Part shown: positions 45,299 to 55,840 of the stretch, in pieces | How the letters are laid out: the number at the start of each line of letters is the position of its first letter | Numbering within the stretch: position 1 is the stretch's first letter | Translations under genes and position numbers: made by a program | NCBI GenBank assembly: GCA_936432065.2 | Contig: OW386291.2 | Location: forward strand, 105,651,823 to 105,715,822 | Origin: Rutpela maculata | Lineage: Eukaryota; Arthropoda; Insecta; Coleoptera; Cerambycidae | Length of the DNA stretch: 64,000 nt | Direction: 5' to 3' | The notes under the pieces: model-generated | What the model was told of the DNA's origin: nothing | The model's database searches: none | What the model saw: the letters and a program-made list of their open reading frames with translations, nothing else

Positions 45299-46355
45299 TA
45301 ATAGTCCAGTCAACGAATGATCTAAAGGGTGGTGTAGAGTGCGTGAGCAGGAACCTAAGCGATTGCTTTAGAAAGTTGTTCAAGGTGTGTAGGGAGTAAA
45401 CATACTGAAAGTCCTGACGTCTAGGAGGTGAGCTGGAAGGTGGGCACAAAGAAAGTCCCACTTTTGGTTCTTTCGCTTATATCTCTAAAATGGTGCATTG
45501 CAGGGAAAAATTTTCTTATACAAAATGAAAGCTCATGAAATTCTCTACAACTATCATTTTATATGCTTTTTACGAATTCGCAACCGTTTTCGAGCTACAT
45601 GCTCCCGAAAAGTGAAAATTTTCGAAAAACACCTTCAACTTTAAGGAAAAGCAAGGTGAGCTTCTCAAAATTGTACTTAAGTCAAAAATCATCAAGGAAA
45701 CGGCAGTGATCTTTTACAACCCCTCCTCCACTTAAGGGGAGGTTGAAGAGGCTGGGAAGATTCGTTTCCTCAAATGGTATGGGGCACCAGCAAGACAACC
45801 GCTTTCAGTTGTTCATGAGGTCAGTGGCAATATTAAGCCTGACATCAGCTCCCTTCCACCAACTGAGAGCGCAGCTAAACAGCATTCCTGGCGCACCTAC
45901 CAACAAGTGCAGCAGTGAGTCGGGAATGAGCTGCCCCCTCAAGAGTGGTAGTGGAAACTTGTAGGAGACATCCTGGTGCCAATTACAACCACTGCAGGTC
46001 CTACTTTTTTTTATCATCTTTAAAATACAATTTTCTATTTTTCAGCTAAAAATCTGTTTTTAGAAAATTTTCACTTTTCCGGAGCGTGTAGCTCGAAAAC
46101 GGTTGCAAATTCGAAAGAAATATATAAAATGAAAGTTGTAGAGAATTTCATAAGCTTTCATTTGGTTTTTCCCTGCGACGCACCGTTTTCGAGATATAAG
46201 CGAAAAAAACAAAAGTGGGACTTTCTTTGTGCCCCTCGCTCACCTCTTAGATGTCAGGACATTCAGTATGTTCACACCCTGAACAACTTTCTAAAGGAAT
46301 CGCTTAGGTCCCTGCTCACGCACTCTACACCTCCTTTATTGACTGGAGTATAAAT
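45299..46355. mobile_element. long-inverted-repeat element carrying a CXC-family gene fragment
   Basis: Arms of about 340 bp (45299-45640 and 46055-46355) mirror TAGTCCAGTCA/TGACTGGAGTA, GTGTAGAGTGCGTGAGCAGG, AGGTGAGC, AAAGAAAGTCCCACTTTTG, CTTATATCTC and ACCGTTTTCGAGCTACA. The loop contains the coding fragment at 45735-46005. Structure and cargo parallel the element at 7259-9205, though the arm sequences differ. Confidence 0.8.
45735..46005 (+). pseudogene. fragment of PIN/CXC-family protein, third copy
   Basis: In one plus-strand frame the fragment reads RFLKWYGAPAR, then LPPTESAAKQHSWRTYQQVQQ, VGNELPPQEW and KLVGDILVPITTTAGP. It aligns by eye with LPPTSAAARQHSYSVFYQIETW ... DWVWKKVGGILTPTTT of the protein at 7629-8714. 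Two stops replace Trp-like positions (after VQQ and after QEW). It ends before the Cys-rich module. Confidence 0.7.
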
Positions 46356-46693
46356 ATAAATGTCATATGTAAGTCGTAACTCCTATTTTGTACAAAAAAT
46401 ATAGTAACCAATTTATAGACAAGCCAGATTCTTTTGAGAATAAGTAACTACGCATAAATATAATTTTTGATGTTAAGGACAGGATTGGCGGAGTGAGGGA
46501 GAAATATGCATTTATTTTCGGTTCATTATAAATATTTAAAAAATCACAAATCTTTAAAACAGTTTCAGGTACTTCCCATTGCTCTAAGGAATACAACCAT
46601 ATATAGTTTTTATCGTAAATATTGTAAACTATTTTCATTAACCAACTACAATATTCAAGTACAACAGAAATTTAAAATAAGAAACATAGGTAC

Positions 46694-46758
46694 CGGGTGT
46701 AACAACCTTTTCTCCCTTAGTTTTGAAGATTATTGAAATTTGGGATATCCTATATAAA
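46694..46758. repeat. fragment of the outer-locus terminus, target of the provirus
   Basis: CCGGGTGTAACAACCTTTTCTCCC, TTAGTTTTGAAGATTATTG and GGGATATCCTATATAAA match 10911-11000. After the provirus the sequence resumes at 54972 with ATAAATAACAAGC, like ATAAATAATAAGCGG at 10998. The provirus therefore landed in a copy of this terminus. Confidence 0.75.
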
Positions 46759-47140
46759 TGTTATATGCTAAACAAACTGTATTAATTCATTCAAATGCAT
46801 AAGTATCTTATCCAACAAGTAACTTTATATCCTTATCTCGGTACGTGATATAATTTGATATACCTTATCTAAAGCGATAACAACTTCCTTTTAAAACAAA
46901 GCTTTCTCATGTAAAACGCTGGCATAGCATAATTCCGAGAAATGCATGTGCCTACGTTGATAGCAGTATGTTATAAATATCACCCAGAGACGCATCTGCA
47001 GTCAGTATACATTTAATCTTTATACCAAGCATATTAACTATTGTAACATTTATACCTAAACCAAATATAATAATATAAAATATTATGTAAAACCAAAATA
47101 AAAGTTTTTAAAAAGCAAATCAAGTTCTAAGTGATATAAA
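46759..47140 (+). repeat. 5' LTR
   Basis: It starts TGTTATATGC and ends GTGATATAAA. It has a TATA-like TTATAAATA (46971), an Inr-like TCAGT (47002) 30 bases later and an AATAAA signal at 47097. R would therefore span about 47002 to just after 47115. Confidence 0.93.
46971..47006 (+). promoter_or_regulatory. LTR core promoter (TATA plus initiator)
   Basis: TTATAAATA at 46971-46979 is followed at normal distance by CAGTCAGTATAC, containing TCAGT, the arthropod initiator. This placement is expected for an errantivirus LTR. The start site itself is inferred. Confidence 0.55.
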
Positions 47141-47142
47141 AG

Positions 47143-47160
47143 TGGCGCAGTCGGTAGGAT
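47143..47160 (+). promoter_or_regulatory. primer-binding site, tRNA-Ser type
   Basis: TGGCGCAGTCGGTAGGAT begins two bases after the LTR. From memory this matches the site used by 17.6/297-type errantiviruses, thought to be primed by a serine tRNA. Confidence 0.7.
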
Positions 47161-47498
47161 TGGTAATAACGCCTGGAAGAAGAGCCTAACCAACGAAAAC
47201 CTCCCAGAAGAACAAGGAACACCCCAAAAAGGGTCTAACTTCAGGAAAGGATCGCCGGAACAAGGAGACCTTTGACGACGGGCGGCGGATTCCAATCCCT
47301 CAATCAAAAAAGGACCTACTTCTATAAATGAAGATTTATTACTTGTAAGTACTTATTGAATCATCTCGTTTTAAGTGCAAATTAAATTAGAATTAATAAT
47401 CGCACCATTTCTTGTGCGTATTGCCGTGGAAAGAACAGTTCTGTTGTCCTTTGTTATAAGTAAAATACGTCTAAGTATCCCAAAATTAAAATTAGTTT

Positions 47499-48950
47499 AT
47501 GCCAGTAACTACCAGAAATATGGCTCATCAACAGCAACAAAACCAACAACAACAAGAGCCACAACCACTAATTCAACCTCAACCTCAACCTCACCATCAA
47601 CCAGACGCTATTGAACCATATAAATTAAGCGAAATATTTTCAATTATTCCTGAATATGACGGTAATCAAATAAATTTAAATACATTTTTAAATTCATGTA
47701 GAACTGCTTTTGGCATGGCAATTGGTAATCAGGTGGTACTTTTAACTGTTCACATAAAAAACAAATTAAAAGGCCGTGCAGCTGAACTAGTGAACTCTAG
47801 AAATCCCACTCATTGGGAAGAAATTAAAACTCTTTTAGAGAATCATTTCGGTGATAGTAGAGACCTAACCTCCTTAATACAAGACTTGCAAAGAATGCGA
47901 CAACTTCCCGGTGAATCTCCACTCACGTTTATTGCGCGCTTGCAAACCCACGAAGCAAAAATGCATGCTTCTGTTCATAAACAGCGGTTAACAGCGGCGC
48001 AAAAACAAGCCCAAACGCAATTAACTGAGGGCATGGTTTTGAACACCCTACTCACGGGACTAGAACCCAAACTTGCACATGTTGTTAGGGCAAGCGACCC
48101 TGAGAATATGCTAAAAGCAATAACGAGAGTTCGAAAAGAACTCCAATTAAATTACTTTGAAACGCAAAAAACCAATCGCAACAATAGTGCAATCACTCCC
48201 ACGCGTAACCAAAACTTCCCCTTACCTGCAAGACATTGTTCATTTTGCAAACGTACGGGACACGTCGCTAATGAATGTCGTCAGAGACAACAAAGTTCTC
48301 GACCCCCAAATTTTGGTACTCCCCAAATCTATCCTAGGCCTAATTACTATAACCAAAATCCTGGAAATTCGCAAAATTTCCAACAACAAAGACCTAACTA
48401 CTATAACCAAAATCCTGGAAGCTCACAAAACTTCCAGCAACAAAGACCACCCGTCATTGCACCAAACCCAAATTTCAATAATGCAAGACCACCTGCGATT
48501 CAACCTAACCCTAATTATTATAGACCAAATTCAAATAGAAAAACGCTTCATCTCAATCAAAATACTGAACCCGAAAATCTAGAGCAACAAAATCAAAGTT
48601 ATTACGCTTACGATAACCCTTACGAAAATATTAACGAGGGATATTACACTGATAATAACCCCTACGCAAGTCCGAACTATTATACAGCTAATACTTCGGA
48701 ATACGACAACAGCAACGAAGACTATTATACTGCTAATAGTCCCTCCGAAAATTATTACACGGACGAATCGACTTTCGATACAACACCTGTATATAATCGG
48801 GATTTTCGATCAGGCCCACATGCCCAGTCGGACCCGCCTTATCACAAAACCGGAGACCCCGAGATGACAGTACTGCAAACCCAATTCGGCAAAATGAACT
48901 TGGACAATTTCAACCCAAATCTCAACTTCCCGGAACAACAGTTCCTATAA
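47499..48950 (+). CDS. gag: gag polyprotein
   Basis: A 483-residue open frame starts at ATG 47499. Residues 5-35 are Gln/Pro-rich. Residues about 45-215 form a capsid-like domain with a LNTFLNSCRTAF start and LPGESPLTFIARLQ, as in retrotransposon Gag. One zinc knuckle of C-x2-C-x4-H-x4-C form (CSFCKRTGHVANEC) lies near residue 247. A ~22-residue unit with NYYNQNPG and SQNFQQQRP is duplicated just after it. The tail is Tyr/Asn-rich. The stop TAA at 48948 lies within the start of the pol frame (-1 relative to gag), so pol is probably made by -1 frameshifting. No defect is seen. Confidence 0.92.
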   Translation: MPVTTRNMAHQQQQNQQQQEPQPLIQPQPQPHHQPDAIEPYKLSEIFSIIPEYDGNQINLNTFLNSCRTAFGMAIGNQVVLLTVHIKNKLKGRAAELVNSRNPTHWEEIKTLLENHFGDSRDLTSLIQDLQRMRQLPGESPLTFIARLQTHEAKMHASVHKQRLTAAQKQAQTQLTEGMVLNTLLTGLEPKLAHVVRASDPENMLKAITRVRKELQLNYFETQKTNRNNSAITPTRNQNFPLPARHCSFCKRTGHVANECRQRQQSSRPPNFGTPQIYPRPNYYNQNPGNSQNFQQQRPNYYNQNPGSSQNFQQQRPPVIAPNPNFNNARPPAIQPNPNYYRPNSNRKTLHLNQNTEPENLEQQNQSYYAYDNPYENINEGYYTDNNPYASPNYYTANTSEYDNSNEDYYTANSPSENYYTDESTFDTTPVYNRDFRSGPHAQSDPPYHKTGDPEMTVLQTQFGKMNLDNFNPNLNFPEQQFL

Positions 48951-48958
48951 GCCCCTTA

Positions 48959-51900
48959 TTGTCTGTCAAATCCAAAAATTTGTATTATATCTATGACATT
49001 ACTAACACGCATAGATTATTAATCGACACGGGCGCAGGACTATCCATATTCAAACCCAAAATTTGTGAAAATTATAGTAGGAGATGTCCGGAAAACATTA
49101 CGATCCAAGGCATAACTGACCAAAAAATAAATATTAACGAAGCCGTCTTTATCCCGTTTGACAACAATGAACCATTTAAAATTTATGTATGCGATCTTGA
49201 CATAGAATTCGATGGACTCCTAGGGTCTGATTTCTTAGAACATTACAACTGTATAGTGGATATAAAAAACAAAAAACTTGTAACAAATTTCAAAACGATC
49301 CCGATCCACAAAGTCACGGACCAGGGTCTGCCAAACATACAAAATTACCCAAATCCAGATAATCGTGAGACCACCCGTAATATATCAAATATAATTTCAG
49401 TTGAACCACGTATAGAACAAATTACCAAACTTAAATGTCACTTGTCCAATACGGAAGCTATACTGCTAGCTACCGAAGTAGACAAGGTAAGACTTCCTAA
49501 CGCGATAGTTCAGATAGACGATAAAGGTGAATTTATTACCTCTATATTAAACGTAAACGCGGTAACCAAAACCGTTAATTTTTCAAATTTAAAACTAGAA
49601 CCAATCCAAAATTTCTCACTGAATTATATAGACGAAGAAACCTCCCAAACTTTCGTAGACAGACATTATGAAATAAAAAACCAACTCCGTCTAGACCACC
49701 TAAACATGGAAGAAAATGAACTAATAACTCAACTTTGTCTAGAATATGCGGATATTTTTTATCTTGAAGGTGACCAACTAACCTTCACCAATGAAATTAA
49801 ACACGCGATAGATACCAATGACGCGAAACCGGTATTTACAAAATCGTATCGATACCCCCAGATACACAAAGAAGAAGTCAAAACGCAGGTATCCAAAATG
49901 TTAGAACAAAATATTATTCGTCCCTCTAACTCCCCCTGGTCATCTCCAGTGTGGGTTGTCCCTAAGAAACTTGATGCTTCGGGTAAGCCAAAATGGCGTG
50001 TAGTTGTAGACTACAGAAAACTCAATGAGTTAACTGTAGGAGATAAATACCCTCTACCCAACATCTCAGATCTCCTGGATCAATTAGGCAAGTGCCAGTA
50101 CTTCACAACATTGGACTTGGCCTCTGGGTTCCACCAGATCGAGATAGACCCGAAAGACATCCCGAAAAGTGCATTTAGCGTAGACAACGGGCACTATGAA
50201 TTCGTTCGTATGCCCTTTGGCCTTAAAAACGCCCCTTCCACCTTCCAAAGGGTTATGGACAACATCCTCATGGGCATTCAGAACGGGAGATGTCTGGTAT
50301 ATATATGGATGATATTATCATATATTCCCCGACAGTTCACGAACACATTTCTCGTCTCACAGAAGTGTTCAAACGCCTTCGAAATGCTAACTTAAAAATC
50401 CAACCTGATAAATGCGAGTTCCTTCGTAAAGAAGTCGCATACCTGGGTCACCTCATAACTAAAGAAGGAGTAAAACCAAACCCCGATAAGGTACAGTGCA
50501 TCCAAAACTTTCCGCAACCCACTAACCAGAAGGAAATCAAATCCTTCCTCGGGTTGGCAGGTTATTATCGCAGATTTATAAGTAATTTCGCGAAACTATC
50601 CAAGCCCCTCACCAAATTGTTACAAAAGGATGTCCCTTTTGCTTTCGACTCAGAATGTCACAAATCCTTCGAGGAATTGAAACAAGCCCTCACTTCGACC
50701 CCAGTACTTATCTACCCAAACTTCGACGAAACGTTTCTACTCACCACTGATGCAAGCGCGTTCGCCATCGGCGCCGTGCTCTCACAAGGCCCAATTGGCA
50801 AAGACTTACCAATAGCTTTCGCCTCAAGGACCCTCTGTAAAGCCGAAACCAAATACTCAACCATAGAGCGTGAACTTTTAGCTATAGTATGGGCCGTGAA
50901 ACACTTCCGTCCGTACATATTTGGTCGAAAGTTCAAACTAATAACTGACCATAGGCCTTTAACGTGGCTCTTTTCGATAAAAGACCCCGGTAGCCGCCTA
51001 GCACGCTGGCGACTGAAGCTTGAAGAGTACGAATACGAAATCGAATATAAACCCGGCCGCATTAATAAAAATGCAGACGCTCTTTCCCGCATAAAGATAA
51101 ATCACATTTAAGATTCCTCTAACTTTCAAGCAGAATCAAAATTAGTAACGTACCCCATTCAAAGTCCCTCGACTCCAATAGAACCCGATCCTGATAGTCA
51201 GGACACGACAAGCGACACGACGGAAACAAACGAACAAGGTGTCCTGAACGAATTCGAAACTTTCGTAAAATTGTATAAAACAAAGTCACTTATCGACTAT
51301 TCTAAAATTAAATTTTCGAACGGGCAACTCCTGGACAAAACCAACAAAAATATAGTGACCTTTTTCCAACAAAACAATCTCAAAGATTTTCATTATAAAA
51401 TCCTTGAAGACTTGTTCGAAGAAAACGCAGACTTCCGAGATTTAGAATTAAATAAATTATCGAGTAAGTCGGTGCGACATAGAAACTATTTTATCGTGGC
51501 TCTACCATACGACCCCGAAACCGTAATCCAAAATCTATTCATCTCGCTATACAATGGTCGTGAAGAGTTCGACGACTCCAAAACGTATTGTATCGAAAAC
51601 AATGTCGAACTTCCTATTCTCGAAATTTTGTCATTTCTTTTATCGGAAAAGGACGTGAAACTTAAAATATGTCAAAACGTTACTAGAACACCCAGTGACG
51701 ACGAAATCCCAATTATTATCGACCAGCATCATACTGGCAAAGCTCATCTCCACCGCGGAATAAATGAGACTATTCGTCGTATTCGAGAGAAATACAATTG
51801 GAAAGGATTGACAAAGGACGTCGAAAATTTCATAAAAGCCTGCAAAATCTGCCAAGAAACAAAAATCTGTCGCAAAAATTTAGATAACCCTCTCGTAATT

Positions 51901-52728
51901 ACGGAGACGCCTAAATCCCCTTTTGAACGTATAAACATAGACGTCCTAGAAGTCCCAACGAAAAATTACGCGCTTACTATACGCGACGAACTTACAAAAT
52001 TCACTCAAGCGTATCCTATCAAAGATAAATCAGCAAAATCAATTGCAAACACTCTACTCGTTTACTTCCAGCACTTCGGAACACCCCTTCGAATTCATTG
52101 CGATTATGGCCGAGAATTCGATAACGCCATCCTAAAAGATTTATGTCTCCTCTATGACATCAAAGTAACGCAGTCTAGTGTCGGACACCCCCAATCTAAT
52201 GGTTCCTTAGAAAGGTTCCACGCTACCTTGTTGGAAATGATCCGAGCACACGTGGCAGAACACCCTGACGAACACCCCTTCAACATATTACCCTACGCGA
52301 TAATATGCTATAATACCTCTACTAATAAAACTCACGGATTTACACCCTACGAGTTAGTTTTCGGACACACGTCCAGTAGACCACCAGAAACGCTATATAA
52401 TCAGGAAGAACTAGTCACGAAATACGTCAGAGACTTAAATAATCGCCTCTCTTATTATTATAAAGTCGCGCGCGCCAGAACTGAAACACAAAAACAAAAA
52501 GCGAAAGTTCGGTTCGACGCCCACGTTTCAAAGGAAACCCCCGAATATCAGATTGGTCAAAAGGTGTATTTAAAAGAATCCCAAATCACCGATAAGTTAC
52601 GTAATAAATATAACGGGCCATTTGAGATTTTGGAACTTCACAAAAACTCAGCCACCCTCCTTAATAAAAAAACAAAACAAAAAACTAAAGCTAACTTTGA
52701 CAGGTTAAAACCATATATTGAAGCCTAA
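48959..52728 (+). pseudogene. pol: pol polyprotein with one frameshift and one stop
   Basis: Domains in order: aspartic protease (LLIDTGAG, 49015-49040), reverse transcriptase (WVVPKKLD, DYRKLNEL, FTTLDLASGFHQ, PFGLKNAPSTF), RNase H (TTDASAFAIGAVL at 50742; LITDHRPLTWL at 50939), and integrase. The integrase has an HHCC zinc finger (51720-51860) and catalytic Asp 51940, Asp 52102 and Glu 52210 (35 residues between the last two), then a GPF module near 52615. Two breaks: a TA-repeat length change at about 50297-50306, directly in front of the catalytic Asp-Asp of RT, shifts the frame; and an in-frame TAA lies at 51109-51111 between RNase H and integrase. The frame is otherwise open. With these breaks no complete RT-integrase protein is expected. 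Confidence 0.92.
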
Positions 52729-54562
52729 ATTGCCTTACAGGTTCACCTTGCTGATCGGAGCAGCCATGTCCCAGTACCAAATAACACCCATCAATAACAC
52801 CGTCGGAGTCTATTACCACGACGAAACGAGGATAATTATTTCCAATAATAAATGGACTCTGCTAGTCCATAAAAATCTATCAAGCCTCGAAGAAGCCTTT
52901 ATCAACAACAACAAAATTTTAGAATCAATTGTCAATATATTCACCCCCGATACACGCGAAACGAAAGAATTCCTAGTCAAAGTCAAAACACACATAACAC
53001 TCCTAAACCAAGTATCAAATTCCCTTAAGGTAAAATTTGAAGAAATCTTTGTTAACACCAAACGATTCAAGCGCGGAATATTAAATGGAGCAGGTAGTAT
53101 ATTTAAAGCAATTACCGGCAACCTAGATGCTGAAGATGGACAATTCTTCACAGATAGTATTAACAAATTAAACAAAGATCAACATCAAATAGAAAACCTC
53201 CTGAAAAATCAAATATCCGTTACCTCTACCGTCGTAAAAACCTTTAACGAAACGATCCAAAATATGCAAATTAATATAGTAACGTTTAACGAGGATATGA
53301 AAAAGATTCAAATCGGACTGCATAAAGTAAATGATAGAGTTGCACTGGTTCAAGCCGAACTAAAATTTATCGAAACATGTGAAAAATTGACTGAAAGTTA
53401 CTTGTACCTCCAGAGCAACCTTGATGACATTTTGAACGCGATTACATTCGCTCGCCTGAAAATAATACACTCTTCAATTATTTCACCCGAAAGTTTGATT
53501 ACTGCACTTCAGGAAATCTCTCAAAACTTAGTAAAAAATAATCTACCCCTACCAGTAAAATATTCAGAAATTCCCCAATACCTAGAAATTATCGAACTAG
53601 AAGCCTTTCAATCAAAATCAGATCTTGTTTTCGTTCTAAGAATACCACTAGTAGAACAGCAACTCTATACCCTGTATCATTTGTATCCTATCCCTATACT
53701 AGACAACAGAACTGGCCTTCACCATGTCTTGTCATTCTCACAAAAATTCATTGCGCGTAACGATGATTCACTAATGTACATCCCCGTCAAGGACCTGAGT
53801 ACATGCAAACAACTAGATTCCCATAAGAAACTATGCTCAGACCTCTACGCCTACCCGATCGACAGCAGTGCAGCATGCGAAGCCCAGCTACTGAAAAACT
53901 TCAGAAAAATCCCCGAAAACTGTGTAAGTTCCCTCGTCTATGGACAAGGTTATAACGTTCAGAAACTACAAGGCAATGTGTGGTTAATAATTGTCTCTGA
54001 ACCCATTCATATCACCATAAACTGTAATAAAATGGACACGAAAATTACCAGTGTTAATAAGAACTCCATATTAAAACTACATCCGGACTGTTACGCGTTT
54101 GTCGGTATAACAAAAGTGCAAGCAGAAAGCCGCAATACCATCAACATTACAGACAATTCCCATCCAGTGGTTATACCCTATGACTGTTGTAGTGATATTC
54201 CCGAAAAACTCCAGCTACCCAAGTTGGAACCTCTCCAGTTCGATCACCTAAATGTAGAAAATCTAGACATAGCCAACCACAAACTCGAGCAATACTCTAG
54301 AGATCTAGACAAACTAATAAACGAGCCGTTTATAACCAAACATTTTTCCTTAAGCATGTATATAGTTATTGGTCTGTCCATCTGTCTCCTAGCCGCCTTC
54401 ATCACCTGGAAATGCAGGAAAAGATGCTGTGGTTGTAAGGAATCCAAGGACACCACCCCTAATGAAATGCTGAAAAGAATTGGCACCCTCCTGAGAAGAA
54501 GACCTCATCTACCTACAGAAGAGGAAGAAATGACCGATTTTCCCTCAAAAGTCGGTGAATAA
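52718..54562 (+). CDS. env: envelope-like glycoprotein
   Basis: A frame of 614 codons overlaps the end of pol by 11 bases. It resembles the errantivirus Env / baculovirus F-type fusion protein. A furin-like RFKRG site sits at residues about 115-119 and is followed by a Gly/Ala-rich, fusion-peptide-like stretch. Long helical regions, several Cys and N-glycosylation sites follow. A membrane anchor lies near residues 546-566 (MYIVIGLSICLLAAF), then a Cys-rich basic tail (CRKRCCGCK). The first ATG is at 52766, inside the hydrophobic leader. A splice-acceptor-like CCTTACAG at 52733-52740 suggests, as in gypsy, a spliced env mRNA with its start supplied upstream. No internal stop is seen. Whether it makes a working protein is unknown. 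Confidence 0.88.
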   Translation: MKPKLPYRFTLLIGAAMSQYQITPINNTVGVYYHDETRIIISNNKWTLLVHKNLSSLEEAFINNNKILESIVNIFTPDTRETKEFLVKVKTHITLLNQVSNSLKVKFEEIFVNTKRFKRGILNGAGSIFKAITGNLDAEDGQFFTDSINKLNKDQHQIENLLKNQISVTSTVVKTFNETIQNMQINIVTFNEDMKKIQIGLHKVNDRVALVQAELKFIETCEKLTESYLYLQSNLDDILNAITFARLKIIHSSIISPESLITALQEISQNLVKNNLPLPVKYSEIPQYLEIIELEAFQSKSDLVFVLRIPLVEQQLYTLYHLYPIPILDNRTGLHHVLSFSQKFIARNDDSLMYIPVKDLSTCKQLDSHKKLCSDLYAYPIDSSAACEAQLLKNFRKIPENCVSSLVYGQGYNVQKLQGNVWLIIVSEPIHITINCNKMDTKITSVNKNSILKLHPDCYAFVGITKVQAESRNTINITDNSHPVVIPYDCCSDIPEKLQLPKLEPLQFDHLNVENLDIANHKLEQYSRDLDKLINEPFITKHFSLSMYIVIGLSICLLAAFITWKCRKRCCGCKESKDTTPNEMLKRIGTLLRRRPHLPTEEEEMTDFPSKVGE

Positions 54563-54574
54563 CACCGACTTTTC

Positions 54575-54589
54575 AAAAAGAAAGGGAGT
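54575..54589 (+). promoter_or_regulatory. polypurine tract of the provirus
   Basis: AAAAAGAAAGGGAGT directly precedes the 3' LTR, as required for plus-strand priming. Confidence 0.75.
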
Positions 54590-54971
54590 TGTTATATGCT
54601 AAACAAACTGTATTAATTCATTCAAATGCATAAGTATCTTATCCAACAAGTAACTTTATATCCTTATCTCGGTACGTGATATAATTTGATATACCTTATC
54701 TAAAGCGATAACAACTTCCTTTTAAAACAAAGCTTTCTCATGTAAAACGCTGGCATAGCATAATTCCGAGAAATGCATGTGCCTACGTTGATAGCAGTAT
54801 GTTATAAATATCACCCAGAGACGCATCTGCAGTCAGTATACATTTAATCTTTATACCAAGCATATTAACTATTGTAACATTTATACCTAAACCAAATATA
54901 ATAATATAAAATATTGTGTAAAACCAAAATAAAAGTTTTTAAAAAGCAAATCAAGTTCTAAGTGATATAAA
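54590..54971 (+). repeat. 3' LTR
   Basis: It has the same 382-bp length as the 5' LTR, with one difference by eye (G at 54916). An AATAAA at 54928 would serve as polyadenylation signal. Confidence 0.93.
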
Positions 54972-54989
54972 ATAAATAACAAGCTAAAA

Positions 54990-55840
54990 ACGTTCTCTTC
55001 GCCAATTTACTGAGCTTTTTATATACTTGTTACACATTCTATAGAATACTCTTCGCAGTTTTCTTGTAAATTATGTTAGTTTTTGGACATCCTAAATTTT
55101 GTGATTCCATTTTTATTGTAAAAAAAAATTATATGAAAAAAAAAAAATGAAAAAAAAATATCCAACCTGTGTGGAATTCGAACACACGATCTTTGGATTG
55201 CAAGGCTGAAGCTGAAGTTGAACACAAATTTATTTAAATTAGAGCTACAATTATGCGCCTCCCCGAAATCTGGCGCGGTGGCAGGCAGACAACCACGGCG
55301 CGCAGCGCCGTGGTGAATGTGGGTCTGGACGGTCTGGTTCGGTTTAATATAATGCTACGAAAATTGATTGTCTGCGACATATATCTTTCGACAATCATAC
55401 ATATTTCAACTCATTAGATATATTATTATGAAATATATATTAGTAAAATGCATAAACAAAAAAAATGTATTATAGAGATAACATTTCGCAAGATTTCTAT
55501 TTAAGTACAAGCGACAAAAATTAAGAGAATATATTTTTTTTTTATTAAATAATTAATAACTTTTTTATTTACTGATCGATTTTCTTCAAAAGCATTAAGG
55601 TTCTTCCTCTAGCTAACAGTAACTTACTTTCAAAATTTCAATACAATCGGTCTTTGCTTTCTTAAGTTATAGTGCTTACAAGAAACGTGACGGACGGACG
55701 GACCGACGGACGGACCGACGGACGGACAGACGCACGGACATTTTGAAAGTTGTTCAGAATTCGTTCACTAACACAATGATATGAAAACGTTTTATTTACG
55801 AGCGATATTTACGATTTTAGAAATGTGCCGATCACGATAC
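54990..55840 (-). repeat. tRNA-like repeat / LINE 3' UTR composite (copy 2)
   Basis: On the minus strand the order is: GACGGACAGAC block (about 55840-55395), a short LINE 3' UTR with the CCACGGCGCGCAGCGCCGTGG palindrome (55290-55315), then CCTTGCAATCCAAAGATCGTGTG with a B-box GTTCGAATTCC (55195-55170). A T-rich stretch and AGCTCAGTAAATTGGCGAAGAG follow. The parts match 31715-35025, but the LINE keeps only about 150 bp of its 3' end here. The A-box-like 5' part is not recognised in this copy. Confidence 0.65.

Larger units (their letters stand above)
46759..54971 (+). mobile_element. errantivirus-like (Ty3/Gypsy) provirus, 8.2 kb, near-complete
   Basis: Two 382-bp LTRs flank gag, pol and env in the order of insect errantiviruses (gypsy/17.6 group). 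By eye the LTRs differ only at 47085/54916 (A versus G), so the insertion is recent. The target duplication is ATAAA (46754-46758 and 54972-54976), or TAAA if the A run is split differently. pol has a frameshift and a stop, so this copy should not be autonomous. gag and env frames are long and open. Confidence 0.93.

Noticed and set aside
48157..48582. 141-codon frame inside gag
   Set aside because: Alternative frame of the duplicated Gln/Asn-rich gag region; no motif.
50712..51092. 126-codon frame opposite the RNase H region
   Set aside because: Shadow of the pol coding strand.
55165..55215. Possible tRNA gene on the minus strand (GTTCGAATTCC)
   Set aside because: Only the anticodon-loop-like and T-arm-like parts are present and the upstream half is LINE sequence; it is a repeat fragment.
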